DNA of 64,000 bases, taken from Rhodanobacter sp. OK091. GTDB lineage: Bacteria > Pseudomonadota > Gammaproteobacteria > Xanthomonadales > Rhodanobacteraceae. The notes below the pieces were generated by a model, which ran no database searches, was not told where the DNA came from, and worked only from the letters and a program-made list of their open reading frames with translations. The first letter of the stretch is position 1. Each line of letters begins with the position of its first letter. This document shows positions 28,273-36,840 of the stretch, in pieces. The DNA lies in contig NZ_FRCH01000001.1 of the NCBI RefSeq assembly GCF_900142825.1, positions 1,240,001 through 1,304,000 of the forward strand. The letters run 5' to 3'. The translations under genes and the position numbers were made by a program.

Positions 28273-29192
28273 CGATGACATTAGCTGTGCGCTGTGTGCG
28301 TCCGTTGTGCACCATGGTGTTGATGCTCATTTTGGCCGCTGCGCTCCCAGCGGCTGCAGCCACCTTGGACCCGGCATCCATTGGCAAGGCCGCGGGCACC
28401 GAAGCCAAGGCGCAACCCGACGGCGTGGTGAAGATCGGTTGGAGCCGCAGCGATGTGCCGGTCACCGTGGACGGTATGCGCCTGTCGCCGGCGGCAGGCC
28501 TGGGCTCTTGGGCAGCGTTCGCTGCCATGGGCAACCAGGCGATGGTGATGGGCGACACCGTGGTGTTCCAGGACGAGGTCGATGCGGCGATGGACGCGGC
28601 ATTTGCCCATGGCCTGCAAGTCACCGGCCTGCACAATCACTTCTTCTACGACCGGCCCAAGGTCTACTTCATGCACATCGGTGGCGACGGTTCGCCCACC
28701 CAGTTGGCGGCGGGGGTGAAAGCCGTGTGGGATGCGATCAAGGCGGTACGCGCCGCGCATCCGCAACCGGCCGATGGTTTCGGCGGGCCCACGCCGTCAC
28801 CGGGTGCGATGAATGCCGGAGCCATCGCCAAGATCGTGGGCCATCCGGCTCAGGTTACCGATGGCGTGACCAAAGTGACGATAGGCACTGAAGGTCAGAT
28901 GCGCGGTCAGGTGGTTGGCGCTTCCATGGGCCTGACCACCTGGGCCGCGTTCAGTGGCAGCGATCAACTGGCTGCGGTCGATGGCGACTTCATCATGCGT
29001 GCAGCCGAGGTGCGGCCAGTGCTGCAGGCGCTGCGTAAGGCGGGGGTCCACGTAGTGGCCTTGCACAACCACATGATGGGTGAGGAACCGGGTTTCTACT
29101 TCACGCACTTCTGGGGCAAAGGCAAGGCGGCCGACCTTGCCCGTGGATTCCGCGCGGCGCTCGACGCACAAGCCGCGCTCGACAAGTACTGA
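28269..29192 (+). CDS. DUF1259 (LppY/LpqO-like) exported protein with two domains
   Basis: Secreted or periplasmic 307-residue protein. A signal peptide (MTMTLAVRCVRPLCTMVLML, then ALPAAAA) precedes two copies of the DUF1259 domain. The first has WAAFAAMGNQAMVMGD then TGLHNHFFYDRPKVYFMHIG; the second has WAAFSGSDQLAAVDGD then ALHNHMMGEEPGFYFTHFWG. The duplicated LHNH and F-x-H motifs suggest metal sites, an inference. The function is not known. Its start overlaps the chrB stop (ATGA), so it belongs to the chromate operon. Confidence 0.85.
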   Translation: MTMTLAVRCVRPLCTMVLMLILAAALPAAAATLDPASIGKAAGTEAKAQPDGVVKIGWSRSDVPVTVDGMRLSPAAGLGSWAAFAAMGNQAMVMGDTVVFQDEVDAAMDAAFAHGLQVTGLHNHFFYDRPKVYFMHIGGDGSPTQLAAGVKAVWDAIKAVRAAHPQPADGFGGPTPSPGAMNAGAIAKIVGHPAQVTDGVTKVTIGTEGQMRGQVVGASMGLTTWAAFSGSDQLAAVDGDFIMRAAEVRPVLQALRKAGVHVVALHNHMMGEEPGFYFTHFWGKGKAADLARGFRAALDAQAALDKY

Positions 29193-29214
29193 GACTCACG
29201 CTACGGGGGCGTCC

Positions 29215-31416
29215 ATGTCGAGCACGTCATCGCGCATGGCGATGCTGATGGTGATCATCGTGATCCCGTCGGCACTGGTGCATGCTCAAAGCGTGATCGC
29301 CCGAAAGCCATCTGCCGCATCCGGAGTGGGCCTCACCTTGATCCCCAGCGGCGCCATCACCCTGGACGGTTCGCTGGACGAGTCCGCATGGGCGACAGCA
29401 CCTGTGCTCCGCTTGACGCAACAGGACCCGCATCCGGGAGAGCCAACGCCTTACCGGACCGAGGTCCGCCTGCTCGCCGATGCCAAACATCTCTACCTGG
29501 GAATTACCTGCATCGACCCGGATCCGAGCCGATTGTCGGTGCACACGCTCGCACGGGACAGCGATCAAACGGATGACGATCACCTCACCATCGTGCTGGA
29601 CCCTTTCGGCAATCGACGCCTCGGCTACGTGTTTCAGGTGAACGCGGGAGGTGGTCGAACCGATGGCCTGATTTCCCCAGCGTCGCGTCTGCCGAGCTAC
29701 GACTGGGATGGCATCTGGAATGCCAAGGTCAAACGGACGGCCGATGGTTGGGCCGCCGAAATCCAGATCGACACGCATAGCCTGCAGTTTCCTCATGGCA
29801 TGGACCGATGGCGTTTCAACGTGCAGCGCTACGTGCCGCGAAGCCAGCTGAGCTTGCAGTGGGCGGATATCACGCTCGACTCGAGGATCTTCGACCTGGC
29901 TCGCATGGGTACGCTCACCGGGGTCGGTACTTTGGAGCAAGGGCTTGGCCTGGATGTCGCACCCTATGCGCTGCTGCGTCACGATAGCGTTCGCAACGAC
30001 ACGGTCGCGCAGGTGGGCGGTGACGTGCGTTACAACGTCACACCGAGCCTCGCCGCCACAGTGACTTTCAATCCGGATTTCGCCGAAGCCGAAGCGGATA
30101 CCGATCAGATCAATTTGACGCGATTTCCGCTGTTCTATCCGGAGAAGCGACGCTTCTTCTCCGAAGGATCAAACCTTTTCACCTTCGGCGCGGGGCTGAC
30201 AGACAACACCGATGTCCCGATATTCCTGCCGTTCTATTCACGTAACGTGGGTTTGGTGAACGGTCAGGCTGTGCGCGTGGACAGCGGCGCCAAACTGCTC
30301 GGTTCGATGGGGCCGTGGTCCGTCGGCGCGCTCGATGTCGAAACGGGCCGATCGAGCATCAGCGGTCCCATCCATTTATTCGCGGGGCGTCTTACTTACG
30401 ATGTCGACGATCACCTACGTGTGGGCACCTTGCTGACGAGCGGCGATCCCACCGGGCAGTCTCACAATAGTTTTGCCGGCACCGATGCCGTGTGGCACAC
30501 CTCCACCTTTCGTGGCGACAAGAACCTGATTTTGTCGGGATGGGCAGCGCATTCCAGCGATCCGTTGCCAGGGAGGCATTCGGGTTGGGGGCTCTACGCG
30601 GAGTATCCGAATGATTTATGGCGCGGCTACACCAGCATCAACGTCTTTGGCGAGGCCCTGGATCCGGCACTTGGCTTCCTGCCACGCCCCGGCACACGCC
30701 AGTACGACGTCTATCTCGACTACCGTCCACGCCCCACTAGCCAGGCACTGAGCTGGGCGCGACAGTTCTTCTACGAACTGGAAGTGCGGCAGGTCAGCGA
30801 TCTGCATGGCGTCACTCAGACCCGGCGCATTTTCACCGCGCCACTCAACGTCGATGCCGAATCCGGCGAGCACTTCGAGTTCGACTGGATTCCCGAGTAC
30901 GAAGCGCTCACGGCGCCATTTGAGATCGCGCATAACGTGACATTGCCTGTCGGTCGCTACCACTTCGATCGATACCACTTCGAGGCGCAGTCATCCGAGG
31001 CTCGGCCGTGGCGCTTCGGCAGTATGGTCGAGGTGGGTGACTTCTATACCGGACGATTGACCCAGTACATGCCGTTCATCGACTGGACTGGTCTACAGGG
31101 CAAGTTACGGATCAAGCTGAGCAACGAGACGGACTTCGGGCGGTTGCCGCAGGGCGGTTTCATCCAGCGGCTGTATTTGCTCAAGGCCAGCTACGCCTTC
31201 AGTCCCGACCTGATTTTTTCCACCCTGGCGCAATACGACTCCACCATCGGCCACATCGGCCTCAATGTTCGGCTGCAATGGACCATTGCGCCCGGGCGGG
31301 ATTTTTTCTTCGTCCTTAATCACGGCGTGGAGGCGTCCGTGACGGACCCCAACACGCATGCGTTCCCGGTCGCCAATGTCGTGACCGCCAAGCTGCGTTG
31401 GGACTTTCGTGAATGA
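29215..31416 (+). CDS. DUF5916/CBM9-like outer-membrane-type protein
   Basis: A 733-residue exported protein with a signal peptide ending near ALVHAQ. Residues about 45-220 are a CBM9-like domain (LDGSLDESAWATAPVLRLTQ, LAVHTLARDSDQ-type DOMON region with DDHLTIVLDPFGNRRLGYVF). The rest fits DUF5916, including the signature FPLFYPEKRRFFSEGSNLFT, with alternating beta segments and a terminal aromatic-charged tail (TAKLRWDFRE), suggesting an outer-membrane beta-barrel. The ATG follows a GGGGGCG ribosome-binding site, 22 bases after the DUF1259 gene. Its link to chromate is only by operon; substrate unknown. Confidence 0.82.
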   Translation: MSSTSSRMAMLMVIIVIPSALVHAQSVIARKPSAASGVGLTLIPSGAITLDGSLDESAWATAPVLRLTQQDPHPGEPTPYRTEVRLLADAKHLYLGITCIDPDPSRLSVHTLARDSDQTDDDHLTIVLDPFGNRRLGYVFQVNAGGGRTDGLISPASRLPSYDWDGIWNAKVKRTADGWAAEIQIDTHSLQFPHGMDRWRFNVQRYVPRSQLSLQWADITLDSRIFDLARMGTLTGVGTLEQGLGLDVAPYALLRHDSVRNDTVAQVGGDVRYNVTPSLAATVTFNPDFAEAEADTDQINLTRFPLFYPEKRRFFSEGSNLFTFGAGLTDNTDVPIFLPFYSRNVGLVNGQAVRVDSGAKLLGSMGPWSVGALDVETGRSSISGPIHLFAGRLTYDVDDHLRVGTLLTSGDPTGQSHNSFAGTDAVWHTSTFRGDKNLILSGWAAHSSDPLPGRHSGWGLYAEYPNDLWRGYTSINVFGEALDPALGFLPRPGTRQYDVYLDYRPRPTSQALSWARQFFYELEVRQVSDLHGVTQTRRIFTAPLNVDAESGEHFEFDWIPEYEALTAPFEIAHNVTLPVGRYHFDRYHFEAQSSEARPWRFGSMVEVGDFYTGRLTQYMPFIDWTGLQGKLRIKLSNETDFGRLPQGGFIQRLYLLKASYAFSPDLIFSTLAQYDSTIGHIGLNVRLQWTIAPGRDFFFVLNHGVEASVTDPNTHAFPVANVVTAKLRWDFRE

Positions 31417-31435
31417 CTATGTCAGGAGCCCACCC

Positions 31436-32080
31436 ATGACGACGATCGCCATGCTCGCTCTGGCGGGAAAGCACGTACTGCAACCGTTGCCGTTCGCGCC
31501 GAACGGACTCAAAGGTCTTTCGGAAGCGCTGATCACTTCCCACCACGAGAACAATTACGGCGGTGCGGTTCGCAACCTCAATAAGCTTGAAGAACAGCTC
31601 GCGCAGATCACCAAGGACACACCGCCGTTCGTTGTCGGTGGATTGCGCCAACACGAACTGATGTTCCGCAATTCGGCGACGTTGCACGAAGCCTACTTCG
31701 CGAACCTCGGAGGCGACGGGCGCACTTCGGGCCGCATCGTTGAACAACTGGCCGCGAGCTACGGCAGCTTCGACACCTGGGAAACCCACTTCCGCCTGAC
31801 CGGTGCCAGTCTGGGAGGCGGTAGCGGCTGGGCAATCCTTGCCCTCGAGCTACTGACCGGCGAGCTTCGAACGTTCTGGTCCAGCCACCACACGCAGGCC
31901 CTGGCCACAGCGTTCCCACTGCTGGTGAAGGACATGTATGAACACGCCTACCAAATGGACTATGGCGCGGCCGCGACGAAGTACATCGACGCGTTTTTCG
32001 CCAACCTTCAGTGGGATGAGGTGAATCGACGTCTAGAGCAAGCACAACTACTGCACCAACAATTGAGCATGATCCGATGA
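31436..32080 (+). CDS. Fe/Mn-type superoxide dismutase (ChrC-like)
   Basis: Superoxide dismutase homologue of 214 residues, of the kind found in chr operons (ChrC), where it would limit oxidative damage from chromate reduction. Family features are SHHENNYGGAVRNLNKLEEQ, a histidine in NSATLHEAYFANLGG, ASLGGGSGWAIL and the metal-site DMYEHAYQMDYGAAATKYID (D-x-x-x-H retained, with Tyr in place of the usual Trp). The first-ligand histidine is not at the classical spacing. A good AGGAG ribosome-binding site supports the ATG at 31436 over a GTG at 31409. Its stop overlaps chrA in ATGA. Confidence 0.85.
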   Translation: MTTIAMLALAGKHVLQPLPFAPNGLKGLSEALITSHHENNYGGAVRNLNKLEEQLAQITKDTPPFVVGGLRQHELMFRNSATLHEAYFANLGGDGRTSGRIVEQLAASYGSFDTWETHFRLTGASLGGGSGWAILALELLTGELRTFWSSHHTQALATAFPLLVKDMYEHAYQMDYGAAATKYIDAFFANLQWDEVNRRLEQAQLLHQQLSMIR

Positions 32081-33474
32081 CCGTAACGATCGACGATTCA
32101 ACGCCGTCCATGCCCGCCTCCATCTCACTGGGTGAAGCCACCCGTGTCTGGGCCAAGGTGGGCTTGCTCAGTTTCGGTGGGCCGGCTGGTCAGATCGCGG
32201 TGATGCATCGCGAATTGGTCGAGAAGCACAAGTGGATCAGCGACGCACGTTTTCTGCATGCGCTGAATTACTGCATGCTGCTGCCGGGACCCGAGGCCGC
32301 TCAACTCGCCATCTATATCGGCTGGCTGCTGCACCGGACCGTCGGCGGACTGATCGCAGGTCTGCTCTTCGTATTGCCCGGTTTTATCACTATCTTGGGC
32401 CTGAGCATCATCTATGCACTCTACGGCCAGGTCCCGCTTATCGTGGCGGTGTTCTTCGGTCTGAAGGCCGCGGTCCTAGCCGTGGTGATCGAGGCCGTGC
32501 TTCGCCTCGGGCGCAAGGCACTGAAGAACCGCGTCATGGTGGGCATCGCGATCTTAGCCTTCATCGCGATCTATGGCTTCAAGGTACCGTTTCCATTGAT
32601 TGTATTGATGGCTGGCCTGATGGGATTTCTTGGGCGCTGGTGGTTGCCCAAGAGCTTTCCCGCACCGGCGTCGACAGCGGCCGATGCGTCGTCGGAATAC
32701 CTGATCGATCGGCTGCTCGGTCAGGGGCAGCTACGACACACCAAACCCTCCGCGCGCCGGGCTGTTCGCATCACGTTCACCTGGCTCGTCATCTGGTTGC
32801 TCCCAGTTGGATTCGTCATCGGTGCGTTCGGTGTGCACAGTGTGCTGGCCCAGGAAGGCATCTTTTTTTCCCAGACGGCGGTCGTCACCTTTGGCGGCGC
32901 CTATGCCGTACTGGCCTACATCGCCCAGCGCGCCGTCGAGAGCTTCCATTGGATCTCGCCGGGACAGATGCTGGATGGTTTGGCGCTTGCGGAGACCACC
33001 CCTGGCCCGTTGATCATGGTGCTGCAGTTCGTCGCCTTCCTGGGGGCCTATCATCATGAAACCGGACTGCCACCCATGGCGGCCGGCGTGGTCGGCTCGG
33101 TACTGACGACGTGGGTCACGTTCGCGCCGTGCTTCTTGTGGATCTTTCTCGGCGCACCGTATGTGGAGGCCCTTCGCAGCAACCGTGCGCTGAATTCCGC
33201 GCTTTCTACCGTCACGGCCGCCATCGTTGGCGTGGTGCTGAACCTGTCGGTCTGGTTCACCCTGCACACATTGTTCGGAACAGTGCAGACGCGGCGCTAC
33301 GGTGTGCTGGCTGTGGAAGTGCCGCAATGGTCCACACTCCACGGTCTGGCCACGGCCCTGGCGGTCGGCGCCATGCTGGCCATGCTCCGCTTCAAGATCG
33401 GCATGGGATGGACCCTGCTTGGCAGCGGCATTATTGGGGCGTTATCGCTCGTCTTGATAGGTCACTTGCCGTAG
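32077..33474 (+). CDS. chrA: ChrA chromate efflux transporter
   Basis: Inner-membrane chromate exporter of the CHR family (465 residues, two homologous halves). The first half has LLSFGGPAGQIAVMHRELVE, KWISDARFLHALNYCMLLPG and PEAAQLAIYIGW; the second repeats the plan with VVTFGGAYAVLAYIAQRAVE and ALAETTPGPLIMV. These SFGGP/TFGG and PGP motifs are diagnostic. About ten membrane helices are visible. It is the last gene of chrB-DUF1259-DUF5916-SOD-chrA. No clear terminator follows; a repeat-rich spacer does. Confidence 0.96.
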   Translation: MTVTIDDSTPSMPASISLGEATRVWAKVGLLSFGGPAGQIAVMHRELVEKHKWISDARFLHALNYCMLLPGPEAAQLAIYIGWLLHRTVGGLIAGLLFVLPGFITILGLSIIYALYGQVPLIVAVFFGLKAAVLAVVIEAVLRLGRKALKNRVMVGIAILAFIAIYGFKVPFPLIVLMAGLMGFLGRWWLPKSFPAPASTAADASSEYLIDRLLGQGQLRHTKPSARRAVRITFTWLVIWLLPVGFVIGAFGVHSVLAQEGIFFSQTAVVTFGGAYAVLAYIAQRAVESFHWISPGQMLDGLALAETTPGPLIMVLQFVAFLGAYHHETGLPPMAAGVVGSVLTTWVTFAPCFLWIFLGAPYVEALRSNRALNSALSTVTAAIVGVVLNLSVWFTLHTLFGTVQTRRYGVLAVEVPQWSTLHGLATALAVGAMLAMLRFKIGMGWTLLGSGIIGALSLVLIGHLP

Positions 33475-33504
33475 GCGCCGAGGTGTTGGGATAACGCGCG
33501 CGCC

Positions 33505-33521
33505 GCTGGGAGACTAGGATT
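33505..33521. repeat. 17-bp duplicate of the tRNA-Gln 3' end (possible att remnant)
   Basis: GCTGGGAGACTAGGATT is identical to 33800-33816, which is the acceptor and T-arm end of the tRNA-Gln gene. The copy is 295 bp away in the same orientation. Such 3'-end copies are left by site-specific integration into tRNA genes; a local duplication is an alternative. Confidence 0.6.
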
Positions 33522-33525
33522 GTTT

Positions 33526-33578
33526 GGCCCATCCATGGGCCAAACCCCGCTGCGCGGGGCCAGCCTGCGGCTGTCCAA
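33526..33578. repeat. Palindromic intergenic repeat, copy 1
   Basis: Contains the palindrome GGCCCATCCATGGGCC (33526-33541), a CCCCGC/GCGGGG hairpin and the hairpin CAGCCTGCGGCTG followed by TCCAA. The last 22 bases (33557-33578) recur exactly in copy 2. Resembles REP-like elements. Confidence 0.6.
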
Positions 33579-33652
33579 CAAGTCCCAGGCAACACGTCGA
33601 CTGCGGAGGCAGGAGAAGGGATCGGGGCGGCTGGAAGATCGGGATTGTTCGT

Positions 33653-33707
33653 CCCATCCATGGGACTCACCCTTCGCTGCGCTCAGGGCCAGCCTGCGGC
33701 TGTCCAA
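33653..33707. repeat. Palindromic intergenic repeat, copy 2
   Basis: Second copy of the unit: TCCCATCCATGGGA, a divergent middle, then the same 22 bases ending CAGCCTGCGGCTGTCCAA (33686-33707). The palindrome centre CATCCATG is kept while its outer arms differ in matching pairs, which suggests selection for the fold. Confidence 0.6.
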
Positions 33708-33757
33708 ATTTGTTCCAGACAAATTTGTCGAACGCGGTTCGCCTCCTGTACCCCAGA

Positions 33758-33800
33758 CCAAAATAAAAAACCCGCCACGAGGGCGGGTTTTTTATTTTGG
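33758..33800. terminator. Bidirectional terminator at the 3' end of tRNA-Gln
   Basis: A 19-bp perfect inverted repeat with a 5-base loop. The core is ACCCGCC/GGCGGGT with A runs on one side and T runs on the other, so it can terminate tRNA-Gln transcripts and transcripts arriving from chrA. The outermost three bases of the right arm are the encoded CCA end of the tRNA. Confidence 0.85.
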
Positions 33801-33871
33801 CTGGGAGACTAGGATTCGAACCTAGATAGACAGCGTCAGAGGCTGTCGTCCTACCGTTAGACGATCTCCCA
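33798..33871 (-). tRNA. tRNA-Gln (anticodon CUG)
   Basis: A 74-nt tRNA with encoded CCA. The acceptor stem begins TGGGAGA and ends TCTCCCA-G-CCA, the unusual Gln pattern of a weak first pair with discriminator G. The anticodon arm ACAGC-CTCTGAC-GCTGT gives anticodon CTG, and the T arm contains GGTTCGAATCC. It is followed directly by a strong terminator. Its 3' end is duplicated 295 bp away. Confidence 0.95.
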
Positions 33872-33940
33872 AAAACAACTGGATCGACGCGCTCTGACTT
33901 TGATGCGTCGAACCAACAAACGCGATTTCCGAAAACGAAA

Positions 33941-34333
33941 TTAGCGCTTGGAGAACTGGGTTGCGCGACGAGCCTTGTGCAGACCGACCTTCTTGCGCTC
34001 GACTTCGCGGGCGTCGCGGGTCACGAAACCGGCCTTGCGCAGCGGCGATTTCAGGGTCTCATCATACTCGATCAGCGCGCGGGCGATGCCGAGACGGATC
34101 GCGCCGGCCTGACCGGTGATGCCGCCGCCGGCGACCGTCACCTTGATGTCGAACTTCTCGGTGCTCTGGGTCAGCTCGAGCGGCTGGCGCACGATCATGC
34201 ACGAGGTCTCGCGACCGAAAAATGCCTCGAGCGACTTGCCGTTGACTTCGATCGCGCCCTTGCCCTTGCGCAGGAACACGCGGGCGGCGGAGGTTTTGCG
34301 GCGGCCAGTGCCGTAGTTCTGCTGGATCGTCAT
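33941..34333 (-). CDS. rpsI: 30S ribosomal protein S9
   Basis: Small-subunit ribosomal protein of 130 residues. The start [20 protein letters not shown] and the C-terminus [16 protein letters not shown] are both standard; the basic C-terminal tail reaches the P-site tRNA. The middle contains [19 protein letters not shown], a family signature. It follows rplM by 9 bases, the conserved operon. Confidence 0.98.
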   Translation of the reverse strand: MTIQQNYGTGRRKTSAARVFLRKGKGAIEVNGKSLEAFFGRETSCMIVRQPLELTQSTEKFDIKVTVAGGGITGQAGAIRLGIARALIEYDETLKSPLRKAGFVTRDAREVERKKVGLHKARRATQFSKR

Positions 34334-34342
34334 GATGATTCC

Positions 34343-34771
34343 TTAGAGTTCCAGCGCCTGCGGCTGCTGTGCGATATGCGGATGCTCGGCGCCACCGTAG
34401 ACCTTGAGCTTGCGGTACATTTCGCGGCCCAGCGGGTTCTTCGGCAGCATGCCCTTGACGGCGATCTCGATCACGCGCTCCGGGTAGGTCGCCAGCAAGT
34501 CCTTCAGACTGGTGGTCTTCAGGTTGCCGATGTAACCGGTGAAGCGGTGGTACTTCTTGTCGTCCAGCTTGGCACCGGTGACAGCCACCTTCTGCGCGTT
34601 GATCACCACGATATAATCGCCGGTGTCGCAATGCGGGGTGTATTCCGGCTTGTGCTTGCCGCGCAGACGACGAGCGATTTCAGTCGACAGGCGACCGAGT
34701 GTCTTGTTCGTGGCGTCGACCACGAACCAGTCGCGCTTGACGTTGTCTGCATTGGCGCTAAACGTTTTCAT
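34343..34771 (-). CDS. rplM: 50S ribosomal protein L13
   Basis: Large-subunit ribosomal protein of 142 residues starting [20 protein letters not shown], followed by [20 protein letters not shown] and [17 protein letters not shown], all diagnostic. The longer frame adds 13 residues with no family support, so the ATG at 34771 is used. In E. coli L13 autoregulates rplM-rpsI through the mRNA leader; the leader here has two stem-loops that could serve this. Confidence 0.98.
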   Translation of the reverse strand: MKTFSANADNVKRDWFVVDATNKTLGRLSTEIARRLRGKHKPEYTPHCDTGDYIVVINAQKVAVTGAKLDDKKYHRFTGYIGNLKTTSLKDLLATYPERVIEIAVKGMLPKNPLGREMYRKLKVYGGAEHPHIAQQPQALEL

Positions 34772-34857
34772 TTCAGAATACCTGGTCTGCCGCCGCGAGG
34801 CGGTACGCATGATTCAAGAAAGCATGCTTTCGGTGGAACAAAGGCGCGAGATGATAG
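34772..34857 (-). promoter_or_regulatory. rplM-rpsI leader with two hairpins and a -10 box
   Basis: On the minus strand a TATCAT -10-like box lies at 34852-34857. The leader then contains the perfect palindrome GAAAGCATGCTTTC and, nearer the start codon, the hairpin CCGCC-TCGC-GGCGG. Autoregulation by L13 through these is plausible by analogy only. Confidence 0.4.
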
Positions 34858-34918
34858 CGGAGCCGTCATCCATGGCGCAAGCCCACCGACCGGCGAGCTG
34901 TGAGCTGGCAATGATAGC

Positions 34919-36136
34919 ATGATGAGCATGCCGCTTGAAAAGTCCCCCCTGCACGCGCCTGCCGGTCGCATCGCCGAGTTGGCGGACCAGTGCGTGCAAT
35001 GCGGGCTGTGCCTCCCGGTCTGCCCTACCTATGCGCTGGACCGCAACGAGGCGGAATCGCCGCGGGGGCGCATCGCCATCGCTTCGGCCCTGGCGCGCGG
35101 ACTGGCCGAACCCGACGCCGGGTTGCGCGAACATCTGGATCACTGCCTGGGCTGCCTGAACTGCGAAAAGGTCTGTCCGGCCAACGTGCAGTACGGTGAA
35201 TTGCTGATCGAAACCCGCGCCCTGCTGGGGCCGGCGCCGCGACGGCCACGGCTGTTGCTGGGCCTGGCCAAGCGGCCGGCGCTGCTGCGCGCGCTGCGCC
35301 GGCTCGGTGGCTGGTTGGCGTTGCCGCGCTGGAAAAACCGGCTGGCGCGGCGACTGCCGCAGCACTCGCCGTGGCGTACCGCCTTGCTCGACTTGCCGAC
35401 AGGGACTCCGGTCGCGCCTGTTCGAGCCAGCGGCAACAAGAGTGAACAACCACGACTCGCGCTGTTCCCCGGTTGCGTGGCAAGCATCGACGATGCGGAA
35501 GCACAGCAGGCCGCGGTGACATTGCTGCAAGCGGCAGGTTTCCACGTCAGCGTGCTGCCGGCGTTCTGCTGTGGAGCGATGGACCTGCATGGCGGCGCAG
35601 CAGCCACGGCCGAACAAGCCGCGCAGCAGGTGCGTCGAGCCTGGGCGGCCAGCGGCGCGAGCCAGTTGCTCTCGGTGACGCCCGGCTGCCTGGGCACGCT
35701 GCGTCGCGCGCTGCCCGGTGTCAGCGTGTTCGATCCGGTGGAACTGCTGGCGGCACGGGCCGGATCGTTGCGGTTCCGCCCGCTGGCGCAACGGGTGGCG
35801 CTGCATCTGCCATGCACCCAGATCAATGTGGCGCGTACCGACGCGGCCTTGTTGCAGTTGCTGCGCCGCGTACCCGAACTCGAGGTGCTTCCGTTGCCGC
35901 GACCGCCGTATTGTTGCGGCGCGGCCGGCAGCCATCTGCTGGAGTTTCCCGCACGCGCCGGGCAACTGCGCGACGCGACGCTGCGGCAAGCCGCCACACT
36001 GGAACCGCAGCAGCTGTTGTCGTCCAATATCGGTTGTCGCCTGCACCTGGCCGCGGGCATCGACCAGCAAGGTTTGCACTGGCCCAGCCAGCATCCGCTG
36101 GCGCTGCTGGCCCGACAACTGGAACCTAGTCCTTGA
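34919..36136 (+). CDS. GlcF-like (Fe-S)-binding oxidoreductase subunit
   Basis: Protein of 405 residues like the iron-sulfur subunit of glycolate oxidase. Two [4Fe-4S] motifs are visible: [12 protein letters not shown] at about residues 24-35 and [12 protein letters not shown] at about 77-88. Two CCG domains follow, with [11 protein letters not shown] and [13 protein letters not shown]. The flavin subunits GlcD/GlcE are not in the window, so the electron-donating partner is unknown. The gene opens with ATGATGAGCATG and any of three ATGs could be used; no ribosome-binding site decides. It is 13 bases upstream of coq7. Confidence 0.88.
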   Translation: MMSMPLEKSPLHAPAGRIAELADQCVQCGLCLPVCPTYALDRNEAESPRGRIAIASALARGLAEPDAGLREHLDHCLGCLNCEKVCPANVQYGELLIETRALLGPAPRRPRLLLGLAKRPALLRALRRLGGWLALPRWKNRLARRLPQHSPWRTALLDLPTGTPVAPVRASGNKSEQPRLALFPGCVASIDDAEAQQAAVTLLQAAGFHVSVLPAFCCGAMDLHGGAAATAEQAAQQVRRAWAASGASQLLSVTPGCLGTLRRALPGVSVFDPVELLAARAGSLRFRPLAQRVALHLPCTQINVARTDAALLQLLRRVPELEVLPLPRPPYCCGAAGSHLLEFPARAGQLRDATLRQAATLEPQQLLSSNIGCRLHLAAGIDQQGLHWPSQHPLALLARQLEPSP

Positions 36137-36149
36137 AACAGGAACGCCC

Positions 36150-36791
36150 ATGACCGTTCGCACGCTGAGCCCGCTCGATCGCCTGTTGGCCGGTTGCGAG
36201 CGCGCATTGGAGGCGATCGCCGGTTCGCCGCAGGCGCATCGCCGCTCGCCTGCATCCGGCCTCGCCGAAGCGGAACTGGACGATGCCGAGCGCCGCCATG
36301 CCGCCGGCCTGATGCGGATCAACCATACCGGCGAGGTCTGCGCGCAGGCGCTGTACTTCGGCCAGGCCGCACTGGCGCGCGACGCCGGCAACCGCCAACA
36401 CCTGCTGCATGCGGCTGCCGAGGAAACCGATCACCTGGCCTGGTGCGCCCAGCGCCTGCAGCAGCTGCACAGCCGTCCGAGCCTGCTCAATCCGTTGTGG
36501 TATGCCGGCAGCTATGCGATCGGTGCCGCCGCTGCGCTGGCCGGCGATCCGGTCAGCCTCGGCTTCGTGGTCGAAACCGAGCGCCAGGTGGAAGCGCACC
36601 TGGCCGAACACCTGGAAAAGCTGCCGGCGCAGGACGAACGCTCACGCGCGGTGCTGACCCTGATGCAGGCCGACGAGATCCGCCATGCGCAGGCGGCGCA
36701 GCAGCGCGGCGGCATCGAACTGCCGTTCCCGCTGCCCCAGCTGATGCACGCCAGCTCGATGGTGATGAAGGCCGTTGCATATCGCGTGTAG
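36150..36791 (+). CDS. coq7: Coq7, demethoxyubiquinone hydroxylase
   Basis: Di-iron monooxygenase of ubiquinone biosynthesis, adding the C-6 hydroxyl. The 213-residue product contains [20 protein letters not shown] (first Glu ligand), [19 protein letters not shown] (E-x2-H), [13 protein letters not shown] and [13 protein letters not shown] (second E-x2-H). This is the expected ligand series. The ATG at 36150 follows AGGAACG; the longer upstream frame lies inside the GlcF-like gene. It ends ahead of a bidirectional terminator shared with speD. Confidence 0.95.
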   Translation: MTVRTLSPLDRLLAGCERALEAIAGSPQAHRRSPASGLAEAELDDAERRHAAGLMRINHTGEVCAQALYFGQAALARDAGNRQHLLHAAAEETDHLAWCAQRLQQLHSRPSLLNPLWYAGSYAIGAAAALAGDPVSLGFVVETERQVEAHLAEHLEKLPAQDERSRAVLTLMQADEIRHAQAAQQRGGIELPFPLPQLMHASSMVMKAVAYRV

Positions 36792-36812
36792 GGCCAATAA
36801 CTGTCGCCATTA

Positions 36813-36838
36813 AAAAACCCGCCTTTCGGCGGGTTTTT
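36813..36838. terminator. Bidirectional terminator between coq7 and speD
   Basis: Perfect inverted repeat AAAAACCCGCC (36813-36823) and GGCGGGTTTTT (36828-36838) with loop TTTC. A or T runs on each strand make it a rho-independent terminator for both convergent genes. Confidence 0.92.
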
Positions 36839-36840
36839 CG

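Larger units (their letters stand above)
33475..33757. other. Repeat-rich intergenic region downstream of chrA
   Basis: No gene is credible here. The stretch holds a 17-bp copy of the tRNA-Gln 3' end, two copies of a small palindromic repeat unit, and hairpins AAATTTGT/ACAAATTT (33706-33726) and CGAAC/GTTCG just after. Short open frames crossing it on both strands consist of repeat sequence only. Confidence 0.7.

Noticed and set aside
33520-33825. Open frames on both strands downstream of chrA
   Set aside because: They consist of intergenic repeats, the terminator and the tRNA gene.
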